Positions 34,791 to 43,453 of a stretch of DNA of 64,000 nucleotides are shown piece by piece. The DNA is from G965207335 sp965207335 (GTDB taxonomy: Bacteria > Pseudomonadota > Gammaproteobacteria > PS1 > Pseudothioglobaceae). Below the pieces are notes generated by a model, which ran no database searches, had not been told where the DNA came from, and was given only the letters and a program-made list of their open reading frames with translations. Each line of letters starts with the position of its first letter. The stretch's first letter is position 1. Both the position numbers and the translations under genes were made by a program. Location of the stretch: positions 372,001-436,000 of the forward strand of contig OZ242267.1 of assembly GCA_965207335.1 (NCBI GenBank). Direction: 5' to 3'.

Positions 34791-37079
34791 ATGTCATTAA
34801 TAATTAAAAATTACAAATTAATAATATTATTACTAACAATAATTAACCCTGTTAATGCTAATATTATTAAAAGTATTGAAATAACAGGATTAAACTCTGT
34901 ATCCAGAGGTGTGGTGTTAAACTATATTCCTGTTGAAAAAGGCGATACAATAAGCAACAATACCTCAAACATAATAATAAGAACACTATATAAAACTAAA
35001 TTATTTGATGATATATCAGTACTAGAAGAAAATGGTGTTGTTAAAATACATTTAAAAGAAAAACCGCATATATATTCTATTGATATATCTGGTTATTCTG
35101 ATGCTATCATTGAAAAAGAGCAATTAAATAAAATTCTAAAAAGCACTAAATTATCTGAGGGCGAAGTTTTCAATGAAAAAACTCTAAATAATTTTATTAA
35201 ACAATTGCACTCTAGATATAAACAACAAGGATATTATTCAGCAAAAATATCAAAAAATATTGATATTGACAATCAAAACAGAGTCACGATTAGTGTTGAT
35301 ATTGAAGAAAATAATATTTTACTTGTTAGAAGTATGAAAATAATTGGCTCTTCAATATATACAGAATCAGAGTTGCTGGATGAATTTGAGATTGGTACTG
35401 CAGATTTTTTTATTATTAATTACTTCACCGAAAAAGATCAGTATTCTAGGAATAAATTAAATGCTGGTATTGAAAATGTAAAAAAACTTTATATCAATTC
35501 TGGTTATATTAATTTTAAAGTATCTAAATTAACTACCAAAATATCAAAAAATAAAAAATATATTGATATTGATATTGGCATTACAGAGGGAGGCAAATAC
35601 AAAATTGGTAAAATATTTTTTACAGGAGATACGCTGTATTATTCAAAATCAGATGTAAAAAAACAAATAACACTAAAAACTAATGACACTTTTAAACACA
35701 AAGACCTACTAAAAAGCACTGAGGCAATAGCAAAATTTTACACAGATAGAGGTTATGCATTTATCAAAGTAGATGCAAAGAATAAACTAAATACAAGTAG
35801 TAAAATTGTTGATATTGAATTCCCTATTACCCTAAACCAAAAAGTGTATGTTAACCGTATTATAATACAAGGAAATTTATTAACCCAAGATGAGGTTGTT
35901 CGTAGAGAAATAAAGCAACTAGAAAGCTCATTGTATTCTAGCAAAAACATAGATGATTCTGTCACAAATATAAAAAAATTAGGTTATTTTTCTGATGTTA
36001 AAGTTCAGATTGAAAAAATAGCAAATAGCAACAATAAATTAAATATTATTTTTGTGCTAACAGAAACTAAAACTGGCAATTTTACCGTTGGTATTAGCCA
36101 TAGTAATAGCTCTGGCATATCTGCTAATTTAGGAGTATCAGAGAAAAACTTTTTAGGTGGTGGTAATACTTTTAATTTTAATATTGCATACAGTAAATCA
36201 GTTCAAAATTATTCATTTTCATTTATTGACCCTTATTTTACCGATAACAGAAATAGTATTAATTATGGCTTATCTTATAATAAACTAGATGCTGCTAACC
36301 TAGATGTATCAAATTATCAAATAAATACTAAAAGTGGACATATAGGCTACGGTATACCACTTGGAGAATATACTAATTTAGTAACTACTTTAAATGTTGC
36401 TAATCATGACATCACTTGTGGAGCAACTTTTGCTACATTAGAGCAACTACAATGCTCTAGTAATGACAGTAATGAAATAAAAATAAATACTAGTTGGAGT
36501 CAAAATACTCTTAATAACTACAGAAACCCTACTAAGGGAGTCCATGCCTTAGCTAGTTTTGATTTATCATTACCTATTGGTGATTTTAAATACTATAAAA
36601 TTGACATAAAGCATGATATTTATGTGCCTTTTATAAAAAATATTGTTCTTAAAGCTAATAATAATATAGGCATAGCACAATCTTACGGTGATGGTTACTT
36701 GCCATTTTTTAAACGCTATTATGGTGGTGGTGGTAATTCTATCCGTGGCTTTGAATTTAACACCTTAGGTGAGGAATATCCAGAAACACAAAAAGCAAAA
36801 GGTGGTGAAGTATCTTTTATTAGTAGTATATCTGCCATATCACCAGTGCCATTTTTAGAAGATAATAAAAATATTAGAATAAGTGCATTTATTGATGCTG
36901 GTAGTGTTTATGATAAAATATCAAGTGCAAAAATAGATGATATAAGAGTTTCTACTGGAATAGCACTTTCATGGTTTACACCCATAGGTCCACTAGGAAT
37001 AGTGTATGCAGTACCTTTACACAAAAAAGATAATGATCAAGTGAAAAAATTTGACTTTACCTTAGGTTCAACATTTTAA
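34791..37079 (+). CDS. bamA: Outer-membrane protein assembly factor BamA
   Basis: This 762-residue Omp85 protein inserts beta-barrel proteins in the outer membrane. A signal peptide (LIILLLTIINPVNA) precedes five POTRA domains (residues ~23-425; starts such as IKSIEITGLNSVS and VYVNRIIIQGNLLTQDE). The barrel follows from ~430, with the conserved YYGGGGNSIRGFE (the RGF lid-lock motif) and the C-terminal FDFTLGSTF. Length is close to E. coli BamA (810). Confidence 0.95.
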   Translation: MSLIIKNYKLIILLLTIINPVNANIIKSIEITGLNSVSRGVVLNYIPVEKGDTISNNTSNIIIRTLYKTKLFDDISVLEENGVVKIHLKEKPHIYSIDISGYSDAIIEKEQLNKILKSTKLSEGEVFNEKTLNNFIKQLHSRYKQQGYYSAKISKNIDIDNQNRVTISVDIEENNILLVRSMKIIGSSIYTESELLDEFEIGTADFFIINYFTEKDQYSRNKLNAGIENVKKLYINSGYINFKVSKLTTKISKNKKYIDIDIGITEGGKYKIGKIFFTGDTLYYSKSDVKKQITLKTNDTFKHKDLLKSTEAIAKFYTDRGYAFIKVDAKNKLNTSSKIVDIEFPITLNQKVYVNRIIIQGNLLTQDEVVRREIKQLESSLYSSKNIDDSVTNIKKLGYFSDVKVQIEKIANSNNKLNIIFVLTETKTGNFTVGISHSNSSGISANLGVSEKNFLGGGNTFNFNIAYSKSVQNYSFSFIDPYFTDNRNSINYGLSYNKLDAANLDVSNYQINTKSGHIGYGIPLGEYTNLVTTLNVANHDITCGATFATLEQLQCSSNDSNEIKINTSWSQNTLNNYRNPTKGVHALASFDLSLPIGDFKYYKIDIKHDIYVPFIKNIVLKANNNIGIAQSYGDGYLPFFKRYYGGGGNSIRGFEFNTLGEEYPETQKAKGGEVSFISSISAISPVPFLEDNKNIRISAFIDAGSVYDKISSAKIDDIRVSTGIALSWFTPIGPLGIVYAVPLHKKDNDQVKKFDFTLGSTF

Positions 37080-37097
37080 TTTTAATAAGGACAAAAT

Positions 37098-37595
37098 ATG
37101 AAAAAACATCTTTTAAAAATAATACTATTAATTAGTATCTCAACTTATGCTTATGCTAGCAAAATTGGTTATGTAAATGTAGAACATTTACTAGTCACAC
37201 TACCGCAGGTAAAACAAGCATCAATTGATATTAAAAAAGAGTTTAAACCAAGAGAAAGCAAGCTTATTAAGTTGTCTACAGAATTAAAAGACAAAATAAA
37301 AGATTTTAATATAAACAAAGTAACTATGGCTGAGAATAAAGTCAAAGAAGAAGTAGATAAATTAGTCAAACTAGAAAGTAATCTAAAAACTATGGCAGAA
37401 AAACTTCAAAAGGACATAGAAAGTAAAAATATAAAAACCTTAGGAGTAATACAAGACTTAATAAATAATGCTATTAACGATATTGCTACTGCTAATGATT
37501 ATGATATTATACTGTACCAAAAAATAGCATTTGTAAGTAACAAAGTAGATATTACAGAGTTGGTTAGTAAAAAACTAAATAAAATTGAAAAATAA
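37098..37595 (+). CDS. skp: Periplasmic chaperone Skp (OmpH-like)
   Basis: This 165-residue protein has a signal peptide (LKIILLISISTYAYA), the core start KIGYVNVEHLLVTLPQ, a long lysine-rich coiled coil (residues ~45-115) forming the jellyfish tentacles, and the closing segment YDIILYQKIAFVSNKVDITE. It holds unfolded outer-membrane proteins on their way to BamA, its upstream neighbour. It has an AAGGA ribosome site and overlaps lpxD by 11 bases. Confidence 0.9.
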   Translation: MKKHLLKIILLISISTYAYASKIGYVNVEHLLVTLPQVKQASIDIKKEFKPRESKLIKLSTELKDKIKDFNINKVTMAENKVKEEVDKLVKLESNLKTMAEKLQKDIESKNIKTLGVIQDLINNAINDIATANDYDIILYQKIAFVSNKVDITELVSKKLNKIEK

Positions 37596-38580
37596 CAATT
37601 TAAACATAAAACACATTGCAAAACATATACAAGCTAAAATAATAGGTAATGATAATATAGTAATATCTAATATAAAAGATTTAGTAAATGCCAATCAAAA
37701 CTCTATAGCTTATATTAATGATAAAAAACATATTAAACAATTAAATAATACAAAAGCTGGTGCAATAATAATGACTGGTGATTTACTAAAATATTATGAT
37801 GGTTGTGCATTAATTGTAGAGAATGCTCATGTAGGATTTGCAAAATGCTCACAACTATTTAATTTTAATAGTAGAATTGGCATTGATAAAACTGTTATTA
37901 TTGCAGATGATGCTATTATTGCAGATGATGTTTGTATAGCACCTAATTGTGTAATTAATACTGGTGTTACAATAGGTAAAAGTACTATTATAGGACCTAA
38001 TTGTCATATTAATGATAATGTTACAATTGGCAGTAATAATAACTTTGCTGGTAATAATAGCATAGGTGTGCTGACTACAATAGGAAATAACAATTATATT
38101 GAATACGGTGCTGTAATTGGAGCACAAGGATTTGGTAATGCCAAAGACAAAAATTATATTTGGCATAGTATTTATCATATGGCTGGGGTTAAATTACACA
38201 ATAATATAAATATTGGTGCTAACACCGTGATTGATAAAGGTGTTTTTAATGGTACAGAAATAAAAGATGGCGTTAAAATTGATAACTTAGTTCATATAGC
38301 ACATAATGTTATAATAGAAGAAAATACTGCTATTGCAGCTGGTGCAAAAATAGCTGGTAGCGCAAAAATTGGTAAAAGATGTCAAATAGGAGGTATGGTA
38401 GGAATTATAGATCACATAAAAATTGCTGATGATGTAACAATTTATGCAAATAGTATTGTATTACAGGATATTAAAAAATCTGGAACATATACAGGAATTA
38501 TGCCCACTGTAGAACATAAAAAATGGCTAAAAATTAGAATTATACTAAAAAACCTTGATAAAATGTTTAAAAAACAATGA
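37585..38580 (+). CDS. lpxD: UDP-3-O-acylglucosamine N-acyltransferase LpxD
   Basis: This 331-residue enzyme does the third step of lipid A synthesis. The N-terminal uridine-binding domain (to ~100) is followed by left-handed beta-helix hexapeptide repeats (IADDVCIAPNCVI, IGKSTIIGPNCHI). The catalytic region contains IEYGAVIGAQGFGNA and DNLVHIAHNVII. It overlaps skp upstream and fabZ downstream (ATGA), so skp-lpxD-fabZ-lpxA are translationally coupled. Confidence 0.94.
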   Translation: MKNNNLNIKHIAKHIQAKIIGNDNIVISNIKDLVNANQNSIAYINDKKHIKQLNNTKAGAIIMTGDLLKYYDGCALIVENAHVGFAKCSQLFNFNSRIGIDKTVIIADDAIIADDVCIAPNCVINTGVTIGKSTIIGPNCHINDNVTIGSNNNFAGNNSIGVLTTIGNNNYIEYGAVIGAQGFGNAKDKNYIWHSIYHMAGVKLHNNINIGANTVIDKGVFNGTEIKDGVKIDNLVHIAHNVIIEENTAIAAGAKIAGSAKIGKRCQIGGMVGIIDHIKIADDVTIYANSIVLQDIKKSGTYTGIMPTVEHKKWLKIRIILKNLDKMFKKQ

Positions 38581-39032
38581 ACATAACAGAAATATACAAT
38601 TACCTACCCCATCGCTATCCATTTTTATTAATAGATAGGGTAATTAAAATAGAAAAAGGCAAATCGTTAACAGCGATTAAAAATATTTCTATAAATGAGC
38701 CGCAATTTAGCGGACATTTTCCTAAACAACCAATTATGCCTGGAGTGTTGATAATTGAAGCATTAGCTCAAGCAACAGGTATTCTAGCCTTTAAATCTGA
38801 GGTAGGTGCTCCTGTTGAAGGACAAATATATATGCTGGTTGCCATTGATAATGTTAGGTTTAAACAAATAGTAACCCCTGGAGACCAGTTAGTATTAGAA
38901 GTTGAGATTGTAACAGTAAAAAGAGGTGTTTGGAAGTTTGCCTGTAAGGCCACGGTTGATAATAAAATTGTTACAACTGCAACTTTAATGTGTACTCAAA
39001 AAACTAGCGATAATTACAACCAGCTACTATGA
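38577..39032 (+). CDS. fabZ: 3-hydroxyacyl-ACP dehydratase FabZ
   Basis: This 151-residue hot-dog-fold enzyme dehydrates 3-hydroxyacyl-ACP in fatty-acid elongation, competing with LpxA/LpxD for substrate. Motifs: YLPHRYPFLLIDRV (catalytic His), FSGHFPKQPIMPGVLIIEAL (catalytic Glu). Four-base overlaps at both ends tie it to lpxD and lpxA. Confidence 0.95.
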   Translation: MNITEIYNYLPHRYPFLLIDRVIKIEKGKSLTAIKNISINEPQFSGHFPKQPIMPGVLIIEALAQATGILAFKSEVGAPVEGQIYMLVAIDNVRFKQIVTPGDQLVLEVEIVTVKRGVWKFACKATVDNKIVTTATLMCTQKTSDNYNQLL

Positions 39033-39823
39033 TTGATAATAAAGCTATTGTTCATAAAAATACAAAAATTCATAAAACAGCAACTATATCAGCTTATGCA
39101 GTAATAGGTAGTAATGTAGAAATTGATGCTGGAACTGTTGTTGATTCGCATACTGTTATTCAAAATTTTACTAAGATTGGTAAAAATAACCATATTTATT
39201 CTTTTGCCTCTATAGGTGGTGACCCTCAAGATTTAACATATGAGGCTGGGCAAGAAAGCAATTTAATAATTGGTGATAATAATTTAATCCGTGAATTTTG
39301 CACAATAAACCGTGGTACAGAAAAAGAAAATAGTATTACTAGAATAGGCTCAAACAATATGCTAATGGCATATGTACATATAGCCCACGACTGCCAATTA
39401 GGTGATAATATAGTTATGTCTAATAATTCCTCGTTAGCAGGACATGTAGTATTGCAAAACTGGGTTGTTTTAGGTGGCTTTACCTTAGTAAAGCAATTTT
39501 GTACTATAGGTGCTCATAGCTATATAGGAATGGGCTGTCATATTAATAAAGATATACCGCCATATTTAGCAGTAGCTGGCATACCAACTAGGATAAAAAG
39601 CGTTAACTCTGTAGGCTTAAATAGAAGAGGTTTTAGTACTCATACTATATCGGCCATCAAACGAGTATTTAAAATTATATACAGAGAATCAACCTATGGT
39701 TTAATAGGTAAAAAGCTAGATGAAATAGAAAAAACAGAGTCCAATAACGAAGAAGTAATGAAATTCGTAGAAGCAATTCGTAACTCTAAGTTAGGCACTA
39801 TGCTAAGTACTACAGAAGAGTAG
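39029..39823 (+). CDS. lpxA: UDP-N-acetylglucosamine acyltransferase LpxA
   Basis: This 264-residue enzyme starts lipid A synthesis. Hexapeptide repeats form the beta-helix (residues 10-190). The catalytic histidine is in AYVHIAHDCQLG, and FASIGGDPQDLTYE and REFCTINRGT are family motifs. The helical C-terminus begins at VGLNRRGFSTHTI. lpxB, often next in line, is absent here; murJ follows after 41 bases. Confidence 0.95.
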   Translation: MIDNKAIVHKNTKIHKTATISAYAVIGSNVEIDAGTVVDSHTVIQNFTKIGKNNHIYSFASIGGDPQDLTYEAGQESNLIIGDNNLIREFCTINRGTEKENSITRIGSNNMLMAYVHIAHDCQLGDNIVMSNNSSLAGHVVLQNWVVLGGFTLVKQFCTIGAHSYIGMGCHINKDIPPYLAVAGIPTRIKSVNSVGLNRRGFSTHTISAIKRVFKIIYRESTYGLIGKKLDEIEKTESNNEEVMKFVEAIRNSKLGTMLSTTEE

Positions 39824-39864
39824 TCATACTTTTATACTTGTAGAAATTCTCAATATCAAAATAA

Positions 39865-41400
39865 ATGCTTAAAAACACGCTACTAAAATCAAGTGCAATA
39901 ATAACAACAATGACCTTTATATCAAGAATATTTGGGCTTATAAGAGATGTTGTAATTGCTAGATTATTTGGTGCAGGATTGGGGTCAGATGTATTTTTTA
40001 TTGCATTTAAAATACCTAATTTATTTCGTAGATTATTTGCAGAAGGTGCATTTTCACAGGCCTTTATACCAATATTATCAGATGCTAAAAATAATAATAA
40101 CGAGCAAGATACTCAAAAAATAATTAATAGTATAGGTAGCTATTTGCTAAAAGCATTAATAATTACTACTGTTATAGCGGTTATTATAGCACCTATTATT
40201 ATATTATTATTTGCCTATGGTTTTTACCAATACCCAGAAAAATTTAACCTAGCAACTGATATGTTAAGAATTACTTTTCCTTATTTATTATTAATATCTA
40301 TCACTGCTTTTTTTGGTGCAATCTTAAATACTTATAATAATTTTGCTATTCCAGCATTTACACCAGTTTTATTAAATATTAGCATAATTATTTGTGCCGT
40401 ATTTTTAGCTGATAAATTAGATACTCCAATTATGGCACTGGCTTATGGAGTACTACTAGGCGGTATTGTGCAATTACTATTTCAAATACCATTTCTAATA
40501 AAAATCAACAAACTACCTAAATTAGCTACAACTAAGCATAGTTCAGTAAAACTACTAAAAAAAAGAATGTTGCCTGCTATATTTGGCGTTTCTGTATCAC
40601 AAATTAATTTATTATTTGATACTATTATTGCTTCTTTTTTAATAACAGGTAGTATATCTTGGCTTTACTATTCAGATAGATTACTAGAATTACCATTAGC
40701 ATTAATAGGTATAGCACTTGCTACTTTATCAATTGCAAAATTATCAGATTATTTTTCTAAAAAAGATTTTAAAAATTTTAAAAAAACCATAGATGACTGT
40801 TTAAAAATAGCCATTACCTTAGCTATACCAGCTAGTATTGGGTTAATAGTTTTAGCAGAGCCACTAATTATAACTTTATTTCAATACCAACAATTCAGTG
40901 CTAATGATAGTTATCAAAGCTCGCTAAGCTTAATGGCTTATGCTATTGGTTTAAGTCCGTTAATTATTGTAAAAATATTAGCCCCAGTCTTTTATGCCAG
41001 AGGCAATATTAGAACCCCAGTAAAAATAGCCATAGTTGCTATGCTAACTAACATAATACTTAATATTATTTTTGCTTATTATTACCAACATACAGGAATA
41101 GCATTAGCTACAAGTATATCTAGTATTTTAAATGCATTTTTGTTGTATTATGTATTGCATAAAAAGAAAATATACAAGCTAGATAAAAGCATATATAAAT
41201 TATTTATTCCAGTAATAATGGCGAGTTTAATAATGCTTATTGGTATTGTTTATTTTTCCCTAGATGTTAATTATTACTTACAATCTAGTGTATGGCAAAG
41301 AACTTTTGCGCTATTAAGTACTATAATTATTGCCATATTATCTTATTTTTTACTATTAAAAACTATATATATGCTAGCAAGCAAATTAAAATTAAACTAA
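39865..41400 (+). CDS. murJ: Lipid II flippase MurJ (MviN)
   Basis: This 511-residue inner-membrane protein moves lipid II to the periplasm for peptidoglycan synthesis. The N-terminus SSAIITTMTFISRIFGLIRD and the next segment DVFFIAFKIPNLFRRLFAEG are diagnostic, as is FSQAFIPIL. About 14 helices are visible. It sits between the lipid A genes and yggX. Confidence 0.94.
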   Translation: MLKNTLLKSSAIITTMTFISRIFGLIRDVVIARLFGAGLGSDVFFIAFKIPNLFRRLFAEGAFSQAFIPILSDAKNNNNEQDTQKIINSIGSYLLKALIITTVIAVIIAPIIILLFAYGFYQYPEKFNLATDMLRITFPYLLLISITAFFGAILNTYNNFAIPAFTPVLLNISIIICAVFLADKLDTPIMALAYGVLLGGIVQLLFQIPFLIKINKLPKLATTKHSSVKLLKKRMLPAIFGVSVSQINLLFDTIIASFLITGSISWLYYSDRLLELPLALIGIALATLSIAKLSDYFSKKDFKNFKKTIDDCLKIAITLAIPASIGLIVLAEPLIITLFQYQQFSANDSYQSSLSLMAYAIGLSPLIIVKILAPVFYARGNIRTPVKIAIVAMLTNIILNIIFAYYYQHTGIALATSISSILNAFLLYYVLHKKKIYKLDKSIYKLFIPVIMASLIMLIGIVYFSLDVNYYLQSSVWQRTFALLSTIIIAILSYFLLLKTIYMLASKLKLN

Positions 41401-41410
41401 AATCATACAA

Positions 41411-41680
41411 ATGGATAAAATTTACTGCATAAAATTAAAAAAAGAATTAGAAGGATTAAATAGATCTCCGTACCCAGGTGAGTTAGGTAAAAAAATATTA
41501 AAAAATGTTTCTAAGAAAGCATGGCTAATGTGGCTTGAACATCAAACTATGTTAATTAATGAAAATAATCTAAATATGATGGAATCTGATGCTCAAATAT
41601 ACCTCAAAAAACAATTAGAAATATACTTTTTCTCAGACAAAGAAGTTGATGCTATAGCTGGCTGGAGTGCAAAAAAATAA
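41411..41680 (+). CDS. yggX: Fe(2+)-trafficking/oxidative damage protection protein YggX
   Basis: This 89-residue cytosolic protein matches YggX throughout: IYCIKLKKELEGLNRSPYPG, ELGKKILKNVSKKAWLMWLE and HQTMLINENNLN. The single cysteine near the N-terminus (residue 6) is the conserved one. YggX protects Fe-S enzymes against oxidants. In E. coli it lies by mutY; here it is between murJ and gmk. Its last base is the first base of gmk (TAATG). Confidence 0.93.
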   Translation: MDKIYCIKLKKELEGLNRSPYPGELGKKILKNVSKKAWLMWLEHQTMLINENNLNMMESDAQIYLKKQLEIYFFSDKEVDAIAGWSAKK

Positions 41681-42288
41681 TGGCATTATTTATAATATCA
41701 GGAGCATCTGGCTCTGGTAAAACCTCATTAATACAAGAGTTATTAGCACGAGATGAAAATACTTGTGTATCAATATCACATACCACAAGAGTCCCTAGAG
41801 AGAATGAGATTAATGGTGTTGATTATCATTTTTGTACGCTTGATAAATTTAACCAATTAATGAAAAATAAACAATTTTTAGAAAATGCCAAAGTGTTTGG
41901 TAATTATTATGGAACTAGTAAAGATAATGTTCTATCTCAACTAAATATATACACAAATGTAATTTTAGAAATTGACTGGCAAGGTGCTAAACAAGTTAGA
42001 GAAAATTTTGCTAATACTATTAGCATTCAAATTATACCGCCCTCTTTAGTAGAATTAAAAAATAGATTAAATACAAGAGCTAAAGATGATAAAAATATAA
42101 TTGCTAAAAGAATGCAAAAAGCATATACAGAAATCAGCCACTATAAAGAATACGATTATATTGTTATCAATAAAGATTTTGATACAGCATTACTTAATTT
42201 AAAAGCAATAATAAACTCACAACAACTAACATTAAATGCTAAAAAATATACTGTAGAACGAATACTAAACACAAAATTACAATTTTAA
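41680..42288 (+). CDS. gmk: Guanylate kinase
   Basis: This 202-residue enzyme phosphorylates GMP to GDP. The P-loop is IISGASGSGKTSL, the GMP-binding region is ISHTTRVPRENEINGVDYHF, and ILEIDWQGAKQVRE follows. The length is normal. It starts on the stop codon of yggX and is followed one base later by rpoH. Confidence 0.95.
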   Translation: MALFIISGASGSGKTSLIQELLARDENTCVSISHTTRVPRENEINGVDYHFCTLDKFNQLMKNKQFLENAKVFGNYYGTSKDNVLSQLNIYTNVILEIDWQGAKQVRENFANTISIQIIPPSLVELKNRLNTRAKDDKNIIAKRMQKAYTEISHYKEYDYIVINKDFDTALLNLKAIINSQQLTLNAKKYTVERILNTKLQF

Positions 42289-42289
42289 A

Positions 42290-43132
42290 ATGACTAAACA
42301 CAAGCAATCATCAGAATTAGCAAAAATTAATAATAAATTATCTGTAAAACAGTATCCGCCTATACTATCTGCACAAGAAGAGCATGAACTTGCAGTAGCA
42401 CTTTACGAAGAATACGATATGCTAGCAGCACAAAAATTAATTTTATCACATATGAGATTTGTGTCTTTTATTGCTTATGGTTATAAAGGTTATGGGTTAG
42501 AGCATAAAGACTTAATTCAAGAGGGAGCGATTGGGTTAATGAAAGCAGTAAAAAAATTTAATCCATATAGAAAAGTTAGACTTGCATCATTTGCAGTTTA
42601 TTGGATTAGAGCTGAAATTCACGAATTTATTTTCAAAAATTGGAAAATAGTTAAAGTAGCTACTACCAAATCACAACGAAAATTATTCTTTAAATTAAAA
42701 AAAGCTAAAAGACAAATATATAGCTCACTAACTGATAAAGAAGCAGAAAGTATAGCTAAAGATTTAGGTGTAAAACCCAAAGATGTTTTAGAAATGGAGT
42801 CTAGACTACAATTTAATGATGTTGGTTTTAATATTATTAGTAATGCAAAAGAAGACTCTTCTCCTGAGGAAATTATTACTGATGATAGTAATAATCCAGA
42901 GTTATTAACTATAAATGCAGACTCATCAGCAAAAAATCAGCAAAAACTATATCAAGCTCTTGCTACCTTAGATGAAAGAAGTTTAAATATTTTACAATCA
43001 AGATACTTGAAAGAAGAAAAACAGACCTTATATACACTAGCAAACAAGTATGGTATATCCATAGAAAGAATTCGCCAACTTGAAAATAAAGCAATGAAAC
43101 AACTTAAAGATAAATTAACTAAACAGGAGTAA
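42290..43132 (+). CDS. rpoH: Heat-shock sigma factor RpoH (sigma-32)
   Basis: This 280-residue sigma factor directs transcription of heat-shock genes. Region 2 is HMRFVSFIAYGYKGYGLEHK, then DLIQEGAIGLMKAVKKFNP and FAVYWIRAEIHEFI. The RpoH box reads QRKLFFKLKKAKR, which is specific for sigma-32. Region 4.2 ends RIRQLENKAMKQLKDKL. It lies one base after gmk and two bases before groES, so it is apparently co-transcribed with groESL, unlike E. coli where it follows ftsX. Confidence 0.93.
   Translation: MTKHKQSSELAKINNKLSVKQYPPILSAQEEHELAVALYEEYDMLAAQKLILSHMRFVSFIAYGYKGYGLEHKDLIQEGAIGLMKAVKKFNPYRKVRLASFAVYWIRAEIHEFIFKNWKIVKVATTKSQRKLFFKLKKAKRQIYSSLTDKEAESIAKDLGVKPKDVLEMESRLQFNDVGFNIISNAKEDSSPEEIITDDSNNPELLTINADSSAKNQQKLYQALATLDERSLNILQSRYLKEEKQTLYTLANKYGISIERIRQLENKAMKQLKDKLTKQE
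43006..43033 (+). promoter_or_regulatory. Weak candidate sigma-32 promoter inside rpoH
   Basis: CTTGAA at 43006-43011 is followed after 15 bases by CTTATAT at 43027-43033, about 100 bases before groES. The -35 part fits the sigma-32 consensus; the -10 lacks the usual C-run (CCCAT). It would allow groESL to be induced separately from rpoH. The evidence is weak. Confidence 0.2.
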
Positions 43133-43134
43133 AA

Positions 43135-43422
43135 ATGAAAATTCGTCCCCTTCACGACCGTATAATTGTTCGCAGAAATGAAGAAAAGAAAACCACAGCA
43201 AGCGGTATAGTAATTCCAGATTCAGCAACAGAAAAACCAGTACAAGGACAAGTAATAGCTATAGGTAATGGCAAAAAAAATGACAATGGCGATATTATTG
43301 CCTTAGATGTTGCTGTGGGTGATACAATTCTTTTTGACCAATATGCAGGCTCAGAGGTAAAAATAGATAACGAAACTTTATTGGTTATGCGTGAGAGCGA
43401 TGTGACTGCAATAATTGAATAA
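43135..43422 (+). CDS. groES: Co-chaperonin GroES
   Basis: This 95-residue lid of the GroEL chamber begins KIRPLHDRIIVRRNEEKKT. The mobile loop reads TASGIVIPDSATEKP (GIVI is the GroEL contact). A good AGGAG ribosome site overlaps the end of rpoH. It is followed by groEL after 31 bases with another GGAGA site. Confidence 0.97.
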   Translation: MKIRPLHDRIIVRRNEEKKTTASGIVIPDSATEKPVQGQVIAIGNGKKNDNGDIIALDVAVGDTILFDQYAGSEVKIDNETLLVMRESDVTAIIE

Positions 43423-43453
43423 TTTTAATAAATATATAACTAGGAGATAAAAA